The position numbers and the translations under genes were made by a program. The notes under the pieces were generated by a model. That model had not been told where the DNA came from. It did no database searches and saw nothing but the letters and a program-made list of their open reading frames with translations. Of a stretch of DNA of 64,000 nt, positions 23,001-35,800 are shown one piece after another. Source of the DNA: Xestospongia muta. Its lineage: Eukaryota > Porifera > Demospongiae > Haplosclerida > Petrosiidae. Numbering within the stretch: position 1 is the first letter of the stretch; every line of letters starts with the position of its first letter. The DNA lies in assembly GCA_963693285.1 (NCBI GenBank), contig OY848930.1, positions 2,728,001 to 2,792,000 of the forward strand, in the 5' to 3' direction.

Positions 23001-26000
23001 TTAACTGTGAAAACTGGTTAAATAAGCTGAACTAAAGAGTTTAGTAACTTTATCTGTCTTAAATATACTAATAAAGTAGTCTAAATAGGTGAAAACTCTA
23101 AAATAAAGAGTTTAGAGCTTTTTGAAAGTTAAAAAGGTTAGAAATTAACTGTGAAAACTGGTTAAATAAGCTGATCTAAAGAGTTTAGTAAGTTTATCTG
23201 TCTTAAATATACTAATAAAGTAGTCTAAATAGGTTAAAACTCTAAAATAAAGAGTTTAAAGCTTATAGAAAGTTAAAAAAGGATTAGAAATTAACTGTGA
23301 AAACTGGTTAAATAAGCTGATCTAAAGAGTTTAGTAAGTTTATCTGTCTTAAATGTACTAATAAAGTAGTCTAAATAGGTTAAAACTCTAAAATAAAGAG
23401 TTTAGAGCTTTCTGAAAGTTAAAAAAGATTAGAAATTAACTGTGAAAACAGGTTAAATAAGCTGATCTAAAGAGTTTAGTAAGTTTATCTGTCTTAAATA
23501 TACTAATAAAGTAGTCTAAAGAGGTAAAAACTCTAAAATAAAGAGTTTAGAGCTTTTTGAAAGTTAAAAAAGATTAGAAATTAACTGTGAAAACGGGTTA
23601 AATAAGCTGATCTAAAGAGTTTAGTAAGTTTATCTGTTTTAAATATACTAATAAAGTAGTCTAAATAGGTTAAAACTCTAAATCAAAGAGTCTAGAGCTT
23701 TCTGAAAGTTAAAAAAGATTAGAAATTAACTGTGAAAACTGGTTAAATAAGCTGATCTAAAGAGTTTAGTAAGTTTATCTGTCTTAAATATACTAATAAA
23801 GTAGTCTAAATAGTTAAAACTCTAAAATAAAGAGTTTAGAGCTTTTTGAAAGTTAAAAAAGATTAGAAATTAACTGTGAAAACGGGTTAAATAAGCTGAT
23901 CTAAAGAGTTTAGTAAGTTTATCTGTTTTAAATATACTAATAAAGTAGTCTAAATAGGTTAAAACTCTAAAATAAAGAGTTTAGAGCTTTCTGAAAGTTA
24001 AAAAAGATTAGAAATTAACAGTGAAAACTGGTTAAATAAGCTGATCTAAAGAGTTTAGTAAGTTTATCTGTCTTAAATATACTAATAAAGTAGTCTAAAT
24101 AGGTTAAAACTCTAAAATAAAGAGTTTAGAGCTTTCTGAAAGTTAAAGAATATTAGAAATTAACTGTGAAAACTGGTTAAATAAGTTGATCTAAAGAGTT
24201 TAGTAAGTTTATCTGTCTTAAATATACTAATAAAGTAGTCTAAATAGGTTAAAACTCTAAAATAAAGAGTTCAGAGCTTTCTGAAAGTTAAAAAAGATTA
24301 GAAATTAACTGTGAAAACTGGTTAAATAAGCTGATCTAAAGAGTTTAGTAAGTTTATCTGTCTTAAATATACTAATAAAGTAGTCTAAATAGGTTAAAAC
24401 TCTAAAATAAAGAGTTAAGAGCTTTCTGAAAGTTAAAAAAGATTAGAAATTAACTGTGAAAACTGGTTAAATAAGCTGATCTAAAGAGTTTAGTAAGTTT
24501 ATCTGTCTTAAATATACTAATAAAGTAGTCTAAATAGGTTAAAACTTTAAAATAAAGAGTTTAGAGCTTTCTGAAAGTTAAAAAATATTAGAAATTAACT
24601 GTGAAAACTGGTTAAATAAGTTGATCTAAAGAGTTTAGTAAGTTTATCTGTCTTAAATATACTAATAAAGTAGTCTAAATAGGTTAAAACTCTAAAATAA
24701 AGAGTTTAGAGCTTTTTGAAAGTTAAAAAAGATTAGAAATTAACTGTGAAAACGGGTTAAATAAGCTGATCTAAAGAGTTTAGTAAGTTTATCTGTCTTA
24801 AATATACTAATAAAGTAGTCTAAATAGGTTAAAACTCTAAAATAAAGAGTTAAGAGCTTTCTGAAAGTTAAAAAAGATTAGAAATTAACAGTGAAAACTG
24901 GTTAAATAAGCTGATCTAAAGAGTTTAGTAAGTTTATCTGTCTTAAATATACTAATAAAGTAGTCTAAATAGGTTAAAACTCTAAAATAAAGAGTTTAGA
25001 GCTTTTTGAAATTTAAAAAAAAATAGAATTTCACTGTGAAAACTGGTTAAATAAGCTGATCTAAAGAGTTTAGTAAGTTTATCTGTCTTAAATATACTAA
25101 TAAAGTAGTCTAAATAGGTTAAAACTCTAAAATAAAGAGTTTAGAGCTTTTTGAAATTTAAAAAAAAATAGAATTTCACTGTGAAAACTGGTTAAATAAG
25201 CTGATCTAAAGAGTTTAGTAAGTTTATCTGTCTTAAATATACTAATAAAGTAGTCTAAATAGGTTAAAACTCTAAAATAAAGAGTTTAGAGCTTTCTGAA
25301 AGTTAAAAAAGATTAGAAATTAACTGTGAAAACTGGTTAAATAAGCTGATCTAAAGAGTTTAGTAAGTTTATCTGTCTTAAATATACTAATAAAGTAGTC
25401 TAAATAGGTTAAAACTCTAAAATAAAGAGTTTAAAGCTTTTTGAAAGTTAAAAAAGATTAGAAATTAACTGTGAAAACTGGTTAAATAAGCTGATCTAAA
25501 GAGTTTAGTAAGTTTATCTGTCTTAAATATACTAATAAAGTAGTCTAAATAGGTTAAAACTCTAAAATAAAGAGTTTAAAGCCTTTTGAAAGTTAAAAAA
25601 GATTAGAAATTAACTGTGAAAACGGTTAAAATAAGCTGATCTAAAGAGTTTAGTAAGTTTATCTGTCTTAAATATACTAATAAAGTAGTCTAAATAGGTT
25701 AAAAATCTAAAATAAAGAGTTTAGAGTTTTTTCAAAGTTAAAAAAGATTAGAAATTAACTGTGAAAACTGGTTAAATAAGCTGATCTAAAGAGTTTAGTA
25801 AGTTTATCTGTCTTAAATACACTAATAAAGTAGTCTAAATAGGTTAAAACTCTAAATAAAGAGTTTAGAGCTTTCTGAAAGTTAAAAAAGATTAGAAATT
25901 AACTGTGAAAACTGGTTAAATAAGCTGATCTAAAGAGTTTAGTAAGTTGATCTGTCTTAAATATACTAATAAAGTAGTCTAAATAGGTTAAAACTCTAAA

Positions 26001-29000
26001 ATAAAGAGTTTAGAGCTTTCTGAAAGTTAAAAAAGATTAGAAATTAACAGTGAAAACTGGTTAAATAAGCTGATCTAAAGAGTTTAGTAAGTTTATCTGT
26101 CTTAAATATACTAATAAAGTAGTCTAAATAGGTTAAAACTCTAAAATAAAGAGTTTAGAGCTTTTTGAAATTTAAAAAAAAATAGAATTTCACTGTGAAA
26201 ACTGGTTAAATAAGCTGATCTAAAGAGTTTAGTAAGTTTATCTGTCTTAAATATACTAATAAAGTAGTCTAAATAGATTAAAACTCTAAAATAAAGAGTT
26301 TAAAGTTTTTAAGAGTTAAAAAAGATTAGAAATTAACTGTGAAAACTAGTTAAATAAGCTGATCTAAAGAGTTTAGTAAGTTTATCAGTCTTAAATATAC
26401 TAATAAAGTAGTCTAAATAGGTTAAAACTCTAAATAAAGAGTTTAGAGCTTTTCAAAATTTAAGAAAGATTAGAAATTAAGTGTGAAAGTTGGTTAAATA
26501 AGCTGATCTAAAGAGTTTAGTAAGTTTATCGGTCTTAAATATACTAATAAAGTAGTCTAAATAGGTTAAAACTCTAAAATAAAGAGTTTAGAGCTTTTTG
26601 AAAGTTAAAAAAGATTAGAAATTAACTGCGAAAACTGGTTAAATAAGCTGATCTAATGAGTTTAGTAAGTTTGTCTGTCTTAAATATACTAATAAAGTAG
26701 TCTAAATAGGTTAAAACTCTAAAATAAAGGGTTTAAAGTTTTTTAAGAGTTAAAAAAGATGAGAAATTAACTGTGAAAACGGGTTAAATAAGCTGATCTA
26801 AAGAGTTTAGTAAGTTTATCTGTCTTAAATATACTAATAAAGTAGTCTAAATAGGTTAAAACTCTAAAATAAAGAGTTTAGAGCTTTTTGAAATTTAAAA
26901 AAGATTAGAATTTCACTGTGAAAACTGGTTAAATAAGCTGATCTAAAGAGTTTAGTAAGTTTATCTGTCTTAAATATACTAATAAAGTAGTCTAAATAGA
27001 TTAAAACTCTAAAATAAAGAGTTTAAAGTTTTTTTAGAGTTAAAAAAGATTAGAAATTAACTGTGAAAACTGGTTAAATAAGCTGATCTAAAGAGTTTAG
27101 TAAGTTTATCTGTCTTAAATATACTAATAAAGTAGTCTAAATAGGTTAAAACTCTAAAATAAAGATTTTAGAGCTTTCTGAAAGTTAAAAAAGATTAGAA
27201 ATTAACTGTGAAAACTGGTTAAATAAGCTGATCTAAAGAGTTTAGTAAGTTTATCTGTCTTAAATATACTAATAAAGTAGTCTAAATAGGTTAAAACTCT
27301 AAAATAAAGAGTTAAGAGCTTTCTGAAAGTTAAAAAAGATTAGAAATTAACAGTAAAAACTGGTTAAATAAGCTGATCTAAAGAGTTTAGTAAGTTTATC
27401 TGTCTTAAATATACTAATAAAGTAGTCTAAATAGGTTAAAACTCTAAAATAAAGAGTTAAGAGCTTTCTGAAAGTTAAAAAAGATTAGAAATTAACAGTG
27501 AAAACTGGTTAAATAAGCTGATCTAAAGAGTTTAGTAAGTTTATCTGTCTTAAATATACTAATAAAGTAGTCTTAATAGGTTAAAACTCTAAAATAAAGA
27601 GTTTAGAGCTTTCTGAAAGTTAAAAAATATTAGAAATTAACTGTGAAAACGGGTTAAATAAGCTGATCTAACGAGTTTAGTAAGTTTATCTGTCTTAAAT
27701 ATACTAATAAAGTAGTCTAAATAGGTGAAAACTCTAAAATAAAGAGTTTAGAGCTTTCTGAAAGTTAAAAAAGATTAGAAATTAAGTGTGAAAACTGGTT
27801 AAATAAGCTGATCTAAAGAGTTTAGTAAGTTTATCGGTCTTAAATATACTAATAAAGTAGTCTAAATAGGTTAAAACTCTAAAATAAAGAGTTTAGAGCT
27901 TTCTGAAAGTTAAAAAATATTAGAAATTAACTGTGAAAACTGGTTAAATAAGTTGATCTAAAGAGTTTAGTAAGTTTATCTGTCTTAAATATACTAATAA
28001 AGTAGTCTAAATAGGTTAAAACTCTAAAATAAAGAGTTTAGAGCTTTTTGAAAGTTAAAAAAGATTAGAAATTAACTGTGAAAACGGGTTAAATAAGCTG
28101 ATCTAAAGAGTTTAGTAAGTTTATCTGTCTTAAATATACTAATAAAGTAGTCTAAATAGGTTAAAACTCTAAAATAAAGAGTTTAGAGCTTTTTGAAAGT
28201 TAAAAAAGATTAGAAATTAACTGTGAAAACGGGTTAAATAAGCTGATCTAAAGAGTTTAGTAAGTTTATCTGTCTTAAATATACTAATAAAGTAGTCTAA
28301 ATAGGTTAAAACTCTAAAATAAAGAGTTCAGAGCTTTCTGAAAGTTAAAAAAGATTAGAAATTAACTGTGAAAACTGGTTAAATAAGCTGATCTAAAGAG
28401 TTTAGTAACTTTATCTGTCTTAAATATACTAATAAAGTAGTCTAAATAGGTGAAAACTCTAAAATAAAGAGTTTAGAGCTTTTTGAAAGTTAAAAAGGTT
28501 AGAAATTAACTGTGAAAACTGGTTAAATAAGCTGATCTAAAGAGTTTAGTAAGTATATCTGTCTTAAATATACTAATAAACTAGTCTAAATAGGTTAAAA
28601 CTCTAAAATAAAGAGTTTAAAGCTTATAGAAAGTTAAAAAAGGATTAGAAATTAACTGTGAAAACTGGTTAAATAAGCTGATCTAAAGAGTTTAGTAAGT
28701 TTATCTGTCTTAAATGTACTAATAAAGTAGTCTAAATAGGTTAAAACTCTAAAATAAAGAGTTTAGAGCTTTCTGAAAGTTAAAAAAGATTAGAAATTAA
28801 CTGTGAAAACTGGTTAAATAAGCTGATCTAAAGAGTTTAGTAAGTTTATCTGTCTTAAATATACTAATAAAGTAGTCTAAAGAGGTAAAAACTCTAAAAT
28901 AAAGAGTTTAGAGCTTTTTGAAAGTTAAAAAAGATTAGAAATTAACTGTGAAAACGGGTTAAATAAGCTGATCTAAAGAGTTTAGTAAGTTTATCTGTTT

Positions 29001-30310
29001 TAAATATACTAATAAAGTAGTCTAAATAGGTTAAAACTCTAAATCAAAGAGTCTAGAGCTTTCTGAAAGTTAAAAAAGATTAGAAATTAACTGTGAAAAC
29101 TGGTTAAATAAGCTGATCTAAAGAGTTTAGTAAGTTTATCTGTCTTAAATATACTAATAAAGTAGTCTAAATAGTTAAAACTCTAAAATAAAGAGTTTAG
29201 AGCTTTTTGAAAGTTAAAAAAGATTAGAAATTAACTGTGAAAACGGGTTAAATAAGCTGATCTAAAGAGTTTAGTAAGTTTATCTGTTTTAAATATACTA
29301 ATAAAGTAGTCTAAATAGGTTAAAACTCTAAAATAAAGAGTTTAGAGCTTTCTGAAAGTTAAAAAAGATTAGAAATTAACAGTGAAAACTGGTTAAATAA
29401 GCTGATCTAAAGAGTTTAGTAAGTTTATCTGTCTTAAATATACTAATAAAGTAGTCTAAATAGGTTAAAACTCTAAAATAAAGAGTTTAGAGCTTTCTGA
29501 AAGTTAAAGAATATTAGAAATTAACTGTGAAAACTGGTTAAATAAGTTGATCTAAAGAGTTTAGTAAGTTTATCTGTCTTAAATATACTAATAAAGTAGT
29601 CTAAATAGGTTAAAACTCTAAAATAAAGAGTTAAGAGCTTTCTGAAAGTTAAAAAAGATTAGAAATTAACTGTGAAAACTGGTTAAATAAGCTGATCTAA
29701 AGAGTTTAGTAAGTTTATCTGTCTTAAATATACTAATAAAGTAGTCTAAATAGGTTAAAACTCTAAAATAAAGAGTTAAGAGCTTTCTGAAAGTTAAAAA
29801 AGATTAGAAATTAAGTGTGAAAACTGGTTAAATAAGCTGATCTAAAGAGTTTAGTAAGTTTATCTGTCTTAAATATACTAATAAAGTAGTCTAAATAGGT
29901 TAAAACTTTAAAATAAAGAGTTTAGAGCTTTCTGAAAGTTAAAAAATATTAGAAATTAACTGTGAAAACTGGTTAAATAAGTTGATCTAAAGAGTTTAGT
30001 AAGTTTATCTGTCTTAAATATACTAATAAAGTAGTCTAAATAGGTTAAAACTCTAAAATAAAGAGTTCAGAGCTTTTTGAAAGTTAAAAAAGATTAGAAA
30101 TTAACTGTGAAAACGGGTTAAATAAGCTGATCTAAAGAGTTTAGTAAGTTTATCTGTCTTAAATATACTAATAAAGTAGTCTAAATAGGTTAAAACTCTA
30201 AAATAAAGAGTTCAGAGCTTTCTGAAAGTTAAAAAAGATTAGAAATTAACAGTGAAAACTGGTTAAATAAGCTGATCTAAAGAGTTTAGTAAGTTTATCT
30301 GTCTTAAATA
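20050..30310 (-). repeat. Tandem duplication of a 36-monomer block (offset 5216 bp)
   Basis: Private variants recur 5216 bp apart, close to 36 monomers. AAAGGGTTTAAAG at 21509 recurs at 26725, and GTGTGAAAGTTGG at 21265 recurs at 26481. After an extra monomer in the second copy near 28.1-28.25 kb, the offset becomes 5361: AAAGAATATTAG near 24146 and 29507, AAACTTTAAAATAAAG at 24541 and 29902. The two blocks are adjacent, so this behaves as a higher-order repeat unit of about 5.2 kb. Block edges are approximate. Confidence 0.85.
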
Positions 30311-32869
30311 TACTAATAAAGTAGTCTAAATAGGTTAAAACTCTAAAATAAAGAGTTTAGAGCTTTTTGAAAGTTAAAAAGGTTAGAAATTAACTGTGAA
30401 AACTGGTTAAATAAGCTGATCTAAAGAGTTTAGTAAGTTTATCTGTCTTAAATATACTAATAAACTAGTCTAAATAGGTTAAAACTCTAAAATAAAGAGT
30501 TTAAAGCTTATAGAAAGTTAAAAAAGGATTAGAAATTAACTGTGAAAACTGGTTAAATAAGCTGATCTAAAGAGTTTAGTAAGTTTATCTGTCTTAAATA
30601 TACTAATAAACTAGTCTAAATAGGTTAAAACTCTAAAATAAAGAGTTTAAAGCTTATAGAAAGTTAAAAAAGGATTAGAAATTAACTGTGAAAACTGGTT
30701 AAATAAGCTGATCTAAAGAGTTTAGTAAGTTTATCTGTCTTAAATGTACTAATAAAGTAGTCTAAATAGGTTAAAACTCTAAAATAAAGAGTTTAGAGCT
30801 TTCTGAAAGTTAAAAAAGATTAGAAATTAACTGTGAAAACAGGTTAAATAAGCTGATCTAAAGAGTTTAGTAAGTTTATCTGTCTTAAATATACTAATAA
30901 AGTAGTGTAAATAGGTTAAAACTCTAAAATAAAGAGTTTAGAGCTTTTTGAAAGTTAAAAAAGATTAGAAATTAACTGTGAAAACGGGTTAAATAAGCTG
31001 ATCTAAAGAGTTTAGTAAGTTTATCTGTTTTAAATATACTAATAAAGTAGTCTAAATAGGTTAAAACTCTAAATCAAAGAGTCTAGAGCTTTCTGAAAGT
31101 TAAAAAAGATTAGAAATTAACTGTAAAAACTGGTTAAATAAGCTGATCTAAAGAGTTTAGTAAGTTTATCTGTCTTAAATATACTAATAAAGTAGTCTAA
31201 ATAGGTTAAAACTCTAAAATAAAGAGTTTAGAGCTTTTTGAAAGTTAAAAAAGATTAGAAATTAACTGTGAAAACGGGTTAAATAAGCTGATCTAAAGAG
31301 TTTAGTAAGTTTATCTGTCTTAAATATACTAATAAAGTAGTCTAAATAGGTTAAAACTCTAAAATAAAGAGTTTAGAGCTTTCTGAAAGTTAAAAAAGAT
31401 TAGAAATTAACTGTGAAAACTGCTTAAATAAGCTGATCTAAAGAGTTTAGTAAGTTTATCTGTCTTAAATATACTAATAAAGTAGTCTAAATAGGTTAAA
31501 ACTCTAAAATAAAGAGTTTAAAGCTTTTTGAAAGTTAAAAAAGATTAGAAATTAACTGTGAAAACTGGTTAAATAAGCTGATCTAAAGAGTTTAGTAAGT
31601 TTATCTGTCTTAAATATACTAATAAAGTAGTCTAAATAGGTTAAAAATCTAAAATAAAGAGTTTAGAGCTTTTTGAAAGTTAAAAAAGATTAGAAATTAA
31701 CTGTGAAAACTGGTTAAATAAGCTGATCTAAAGAGTTTAGTAAGTTTATCTGTCTTAAATACACTAATAAAGTAGTCTAAATAGGTTAAAACTCTAAAAT
31801 AAAGAGTTTAGAGCTTTTTGAAAGTTAAAAAAGATTAGAAATTAACTGTGAAAACTGGTTAAATAAGCTGATCTAAAGAGTTTAGTAAGTTTATCTGTCT
31901 TAAATATACTAATAAAGTAGTCTAAATAGGTTAAAACTCTAAAATAAAGAGTTTAAAGCTTTTTGAAAGTTAAAAAAGATTAGAAATTAACTGTGAAAAC
32001 TGGTTAAATAAGCTGATCTAAAGAGTTTAGTAAGTTTATCTGTCTTAAATATACTAATAAAGTAGTCTAAATAGGTTAAAAATCTAAAATAAAGAGTTCA
32101 GAGCTTTCTGAAAGTTAAAAAAGATTAGAAATTAACTGTGAAAACTGGTTAAATAAGCTGATCTAAAGAGTTTAGTAAGTTTATCTGTCTTAAATACACT
32201 AATAAAGTAGTCTAAATAGGTTAAAACTCTAAAATAAAGAGTTTAGAGCTTTTTGAAAGTTAAAAAAGATTAGAAATTAACTGTGAAAACTGGTTAAATA
32301 AGCTGATCTAAAGAGTTTAGTAAGTTTATCTGTCTTAAATATACTAATAAAGTAGTCTAAATAGGTTAAAACTGTAAAATAAAGAGTTTAGAGCTTTTTG
32401 AAAGTTAAAAAAGATTAGAAATTAACTATGAAAACTGGTTAAATAAGATGATCTAAAGAGTTTAGTAAGTTTATCTGTCTTAAATATACTAATAAAGTAG
32501 TCTAAATAGGTTAAAACTCTAAAATAAAGAGTTTAGAGCTTTCTGAAAGTTAAAAAAGATTAGAAATTAACTGTGAAAACTGGTTAAATAAGCTGATCTA
32601 AAGAGTTTAGTAAGTTTATCTGTCTTAAATATACTAATAAAGTAGTCTAAATAGGTTAAAACTCTAAAATAAAGAGTTTAAAGTTTTTTAAGAGTTAAAA
32701 AAGATGAGAAATTAACTGTGAAAACTGGTTAAATAAGCTGATCTAAAGAGTTTAGTAAGTTTATCTGTCTTAAATATACTAATAAAGTAGTCTAAATAGG
32801 TTAAAACTCTAAAATAAAGAGTTTAGAGCCTTTTGAAATTTAAGAAAGATTAGAAATTAAGTGTGAAAA

Positions 32870-35800
32870 TTGGTTAAATAAGCTGATCTAAAGAGTTTTG
32901 TAAGTTTATCTGTCTTAAATATACTAATAAAGTAGTCTAAAGAGGTTAAAACTCTAAAATAAAGAGTTTAGAGTTTTTTGAAAGTTAAAAAAGATTACAA
33001 ATTAACTGTGAAAACGGGTTAAATAAGCTGATCTAAAGAGTTTAGTAAGTTTATCTGTTTTAAATATACTAATAAAGTAGTCTAAATAGGTTAAAACTCT
33101 AAAATAAAGAGTTTAGAGCTTTTTGAAAGTTAAAAAAGATCAGAAATTAACTGTGAAAACTGGTTAAATAAGTTGATTTAAAGAGTTTAGTAAGTTTATC
33201 TGTTTTAAATACACTAATAAAGTAGTCTAAATAGGTTGAAGCTCTAAAATAAAGAGTTTAGAGCTTTTTGAAAGTTAAACAAGATTAGAAATTAACTGTG
33301 AAAACTGGTTAAATAAGCTGATCTAAAGAGTTTAGTAAGTTTATCTGTCTTAAATATACTAATAAAGTAGTCTAAATAGGTTAAAACTCTAAAATAAAGA
33401 GTTTAAAGTTTTTAAGAGTAAAAAACGATTAGAAATTAACTGTGAAACTGGTTAAATAAGCTGATCTAAAGAGTTTAGTAAGTTTATCTGTCTTAAATAT
33501 ACTAATAAAGTAGTCTAAATAGGTTAAAAATCTAAAATAAAGAGTTTAGAGCTTTTTGAAAGTTAAAAAAGATTAGAAATTAACTGTGAAAACTGGTTAA
33601 ATAAGCTGATCTAAAGAGTTTAGTAAGTTTATCTGTCTTAAATACACTAATAAAGTAGTCTAAATAGGTTAAAACTCTAAAATAAAGATTTTAGAGCTTT
33701 CTGAAAGTTAAAAAAGATTAGAAATTAACTGTGAAAACTGGTTAAATAAGCTGATCTAAAGAGTTTAGTAAGTTTATCTGTCTTAAATATACTAATAAAG
33801 TAGTCTAAATAGGTTAAAACTCTAAAATAAAGAGTTAAGAGCTTTCTGAAAGTTAAAAAAGATTAGAAATTAACAGTAAAAACTGGTTAAATAAGCTGAT
33901 CTAAAGAGTTTAGTAAGTTTATCTGTCTTAAATATACTAATAAAGTAGTCTAAATAGGTTAAAACTCTAAAATAAAGAGTTTAGAGCTTTCTGAAAGTTA
34001 AAAAATATTAGAAATTAACTGTGAAAACGGGTTAAATAAGCTGATCTAACGAGTTTAGTAAGTTTATCTGTCTTAAATATATTAATAAAGTAGTCTAAAT
34101 AGGTGAAAACTCTAAAATAAAGAGTTAAGAGCTTTCTGAAAGTTAAAAAAGATTAGAAATTAAGTGTGAAAACTGGTTAAATAAGCTGATCTAAAGAGTT
34201 TAGTAAGTTTATCGGTCTTAAATATACTAATAAAGTAGTCTAAATAGGTTAAAACTCTAAAATAAAGAGTTTAGAGCTTTCTGAAAGTTAAAAAATATTA
34301 GAAATTAACTGTGAAAACGGGTTAAATAAGCTGATCTAACGAGTTTAGTAAGTTTATCTGTCTTAAATATATTAATAAAGTAGTCTAAATAGGTGAAAAC
34401 TCTAAAATAAAGAGTTTAGAGCTTTCTGAAAGTTAAAAAATATTAGAAATTAACTGTGAAAACTGGTTAAATAAGTTGATCTAAAGAGTTTAGTAAGTTT
34501 ATCTGTCTTAAATATACTAATAAAGTAGTCTAAATAGGTTAAAACTCTAAAATAAAGACTTTAGAGCTTTTTGAAAGTTAAAAAAGATTAGAAATTAACT
34601 GTGAAAACGGGTTAAATAAGCTGATCTAAAGAGTTTAGTAAGTTTATCTGTCTTAAATATACTAATAAAGTAGTCTAAATAGGTTAAAACTCTAAAATAA
34701 AGAGTTCAGAGCTTTCTGAAAGTTAAAAAAGATTAGAAATTAACTGTGAAAACTGGTTAAATAAGCTGATCTAAAGAGTTTAGTAAGTTTATCTGTCTTA
34801 AATATACTAATAAAGTAGTCTAAATAGGTGAAAACTCTAAAATAAAGAGTTTAGAGCTTTTTGAAAGTTAAAAAGGTTAGAAATTAACTGTGAAAACTGG
34901 TTAAATAAGCTGATCTAAAGAGTTTAGTAAGTTTATCTGTCTTAAATATACTAATAAACTAGTCTAAATAGGTTAAAACTCTAAAATAAAGAGTTTAAAG
35001 CTTATAGAAAGTTAAAAAAGGATTAGAAATTAACTGTGAAAACTGGTTAAATAAGCTGATCTAAAGAGTTTAGTAAGTTTATCTGTCTTAAATGTACTAA
35101 TAAAGTAGTCTAAATAGGTTAAAACTCTAAAATAAAGAGTTTAGAGCTTTCTGAAAGTTAAAAAAGATTAGAAATTAACTGTGAAAACAGGTTAAATAAG
35201 CTGATCTAAAGAGTTTAGTAAGTTTATCTGTCTTAAATATACTAATAAAGTAGTCTAAAGAGGTAAAAACTCTAAAATAAAGAGTTTAGAGCTTTTTGAA
35301 AGTTAAAAAAGATTAGAAATTAACTGTGAAAACGGGTTAAATAAGCTGATCTAAAGAGTTTAGTAAGTTTATCTGTTTTAAATATACTAATAAAGTAGTC
35401 TAAATAGGTGAAAACTCTAAATCAAAGAGTCTAGAGCTTTCTGAAAGTTAAAAAAGATTAGAAATTAACTGTGAAAACTGGTTAAATAAGCTGATCTAAA
35501 GAGTTTAGTAAGTTTATCTGTCTTAAATATACTAATAAAGTAGTCTAAATAGGTTAAAACTCTAAAATAAAGAGTTTAGAGCTTTTTGAAAGTTAAAAAA
35601 GATTAGAAATTAACTGTGAAAATTGGTTAAATAAGCTGATCTAAAGAGTTTTGTAAGTTTATCTGTCTTAAATATACTAATAAAGTAGTCTAAAGAGGTT
35701 AAAACTCTAAAATAAAGAGTTTAGAGTTTTTTGAAAGTTAAAAAAGATTACAAATTAACTGTGAAAACGGGTTAAATAAGCTGATCTAAAGAGTTTAGTA

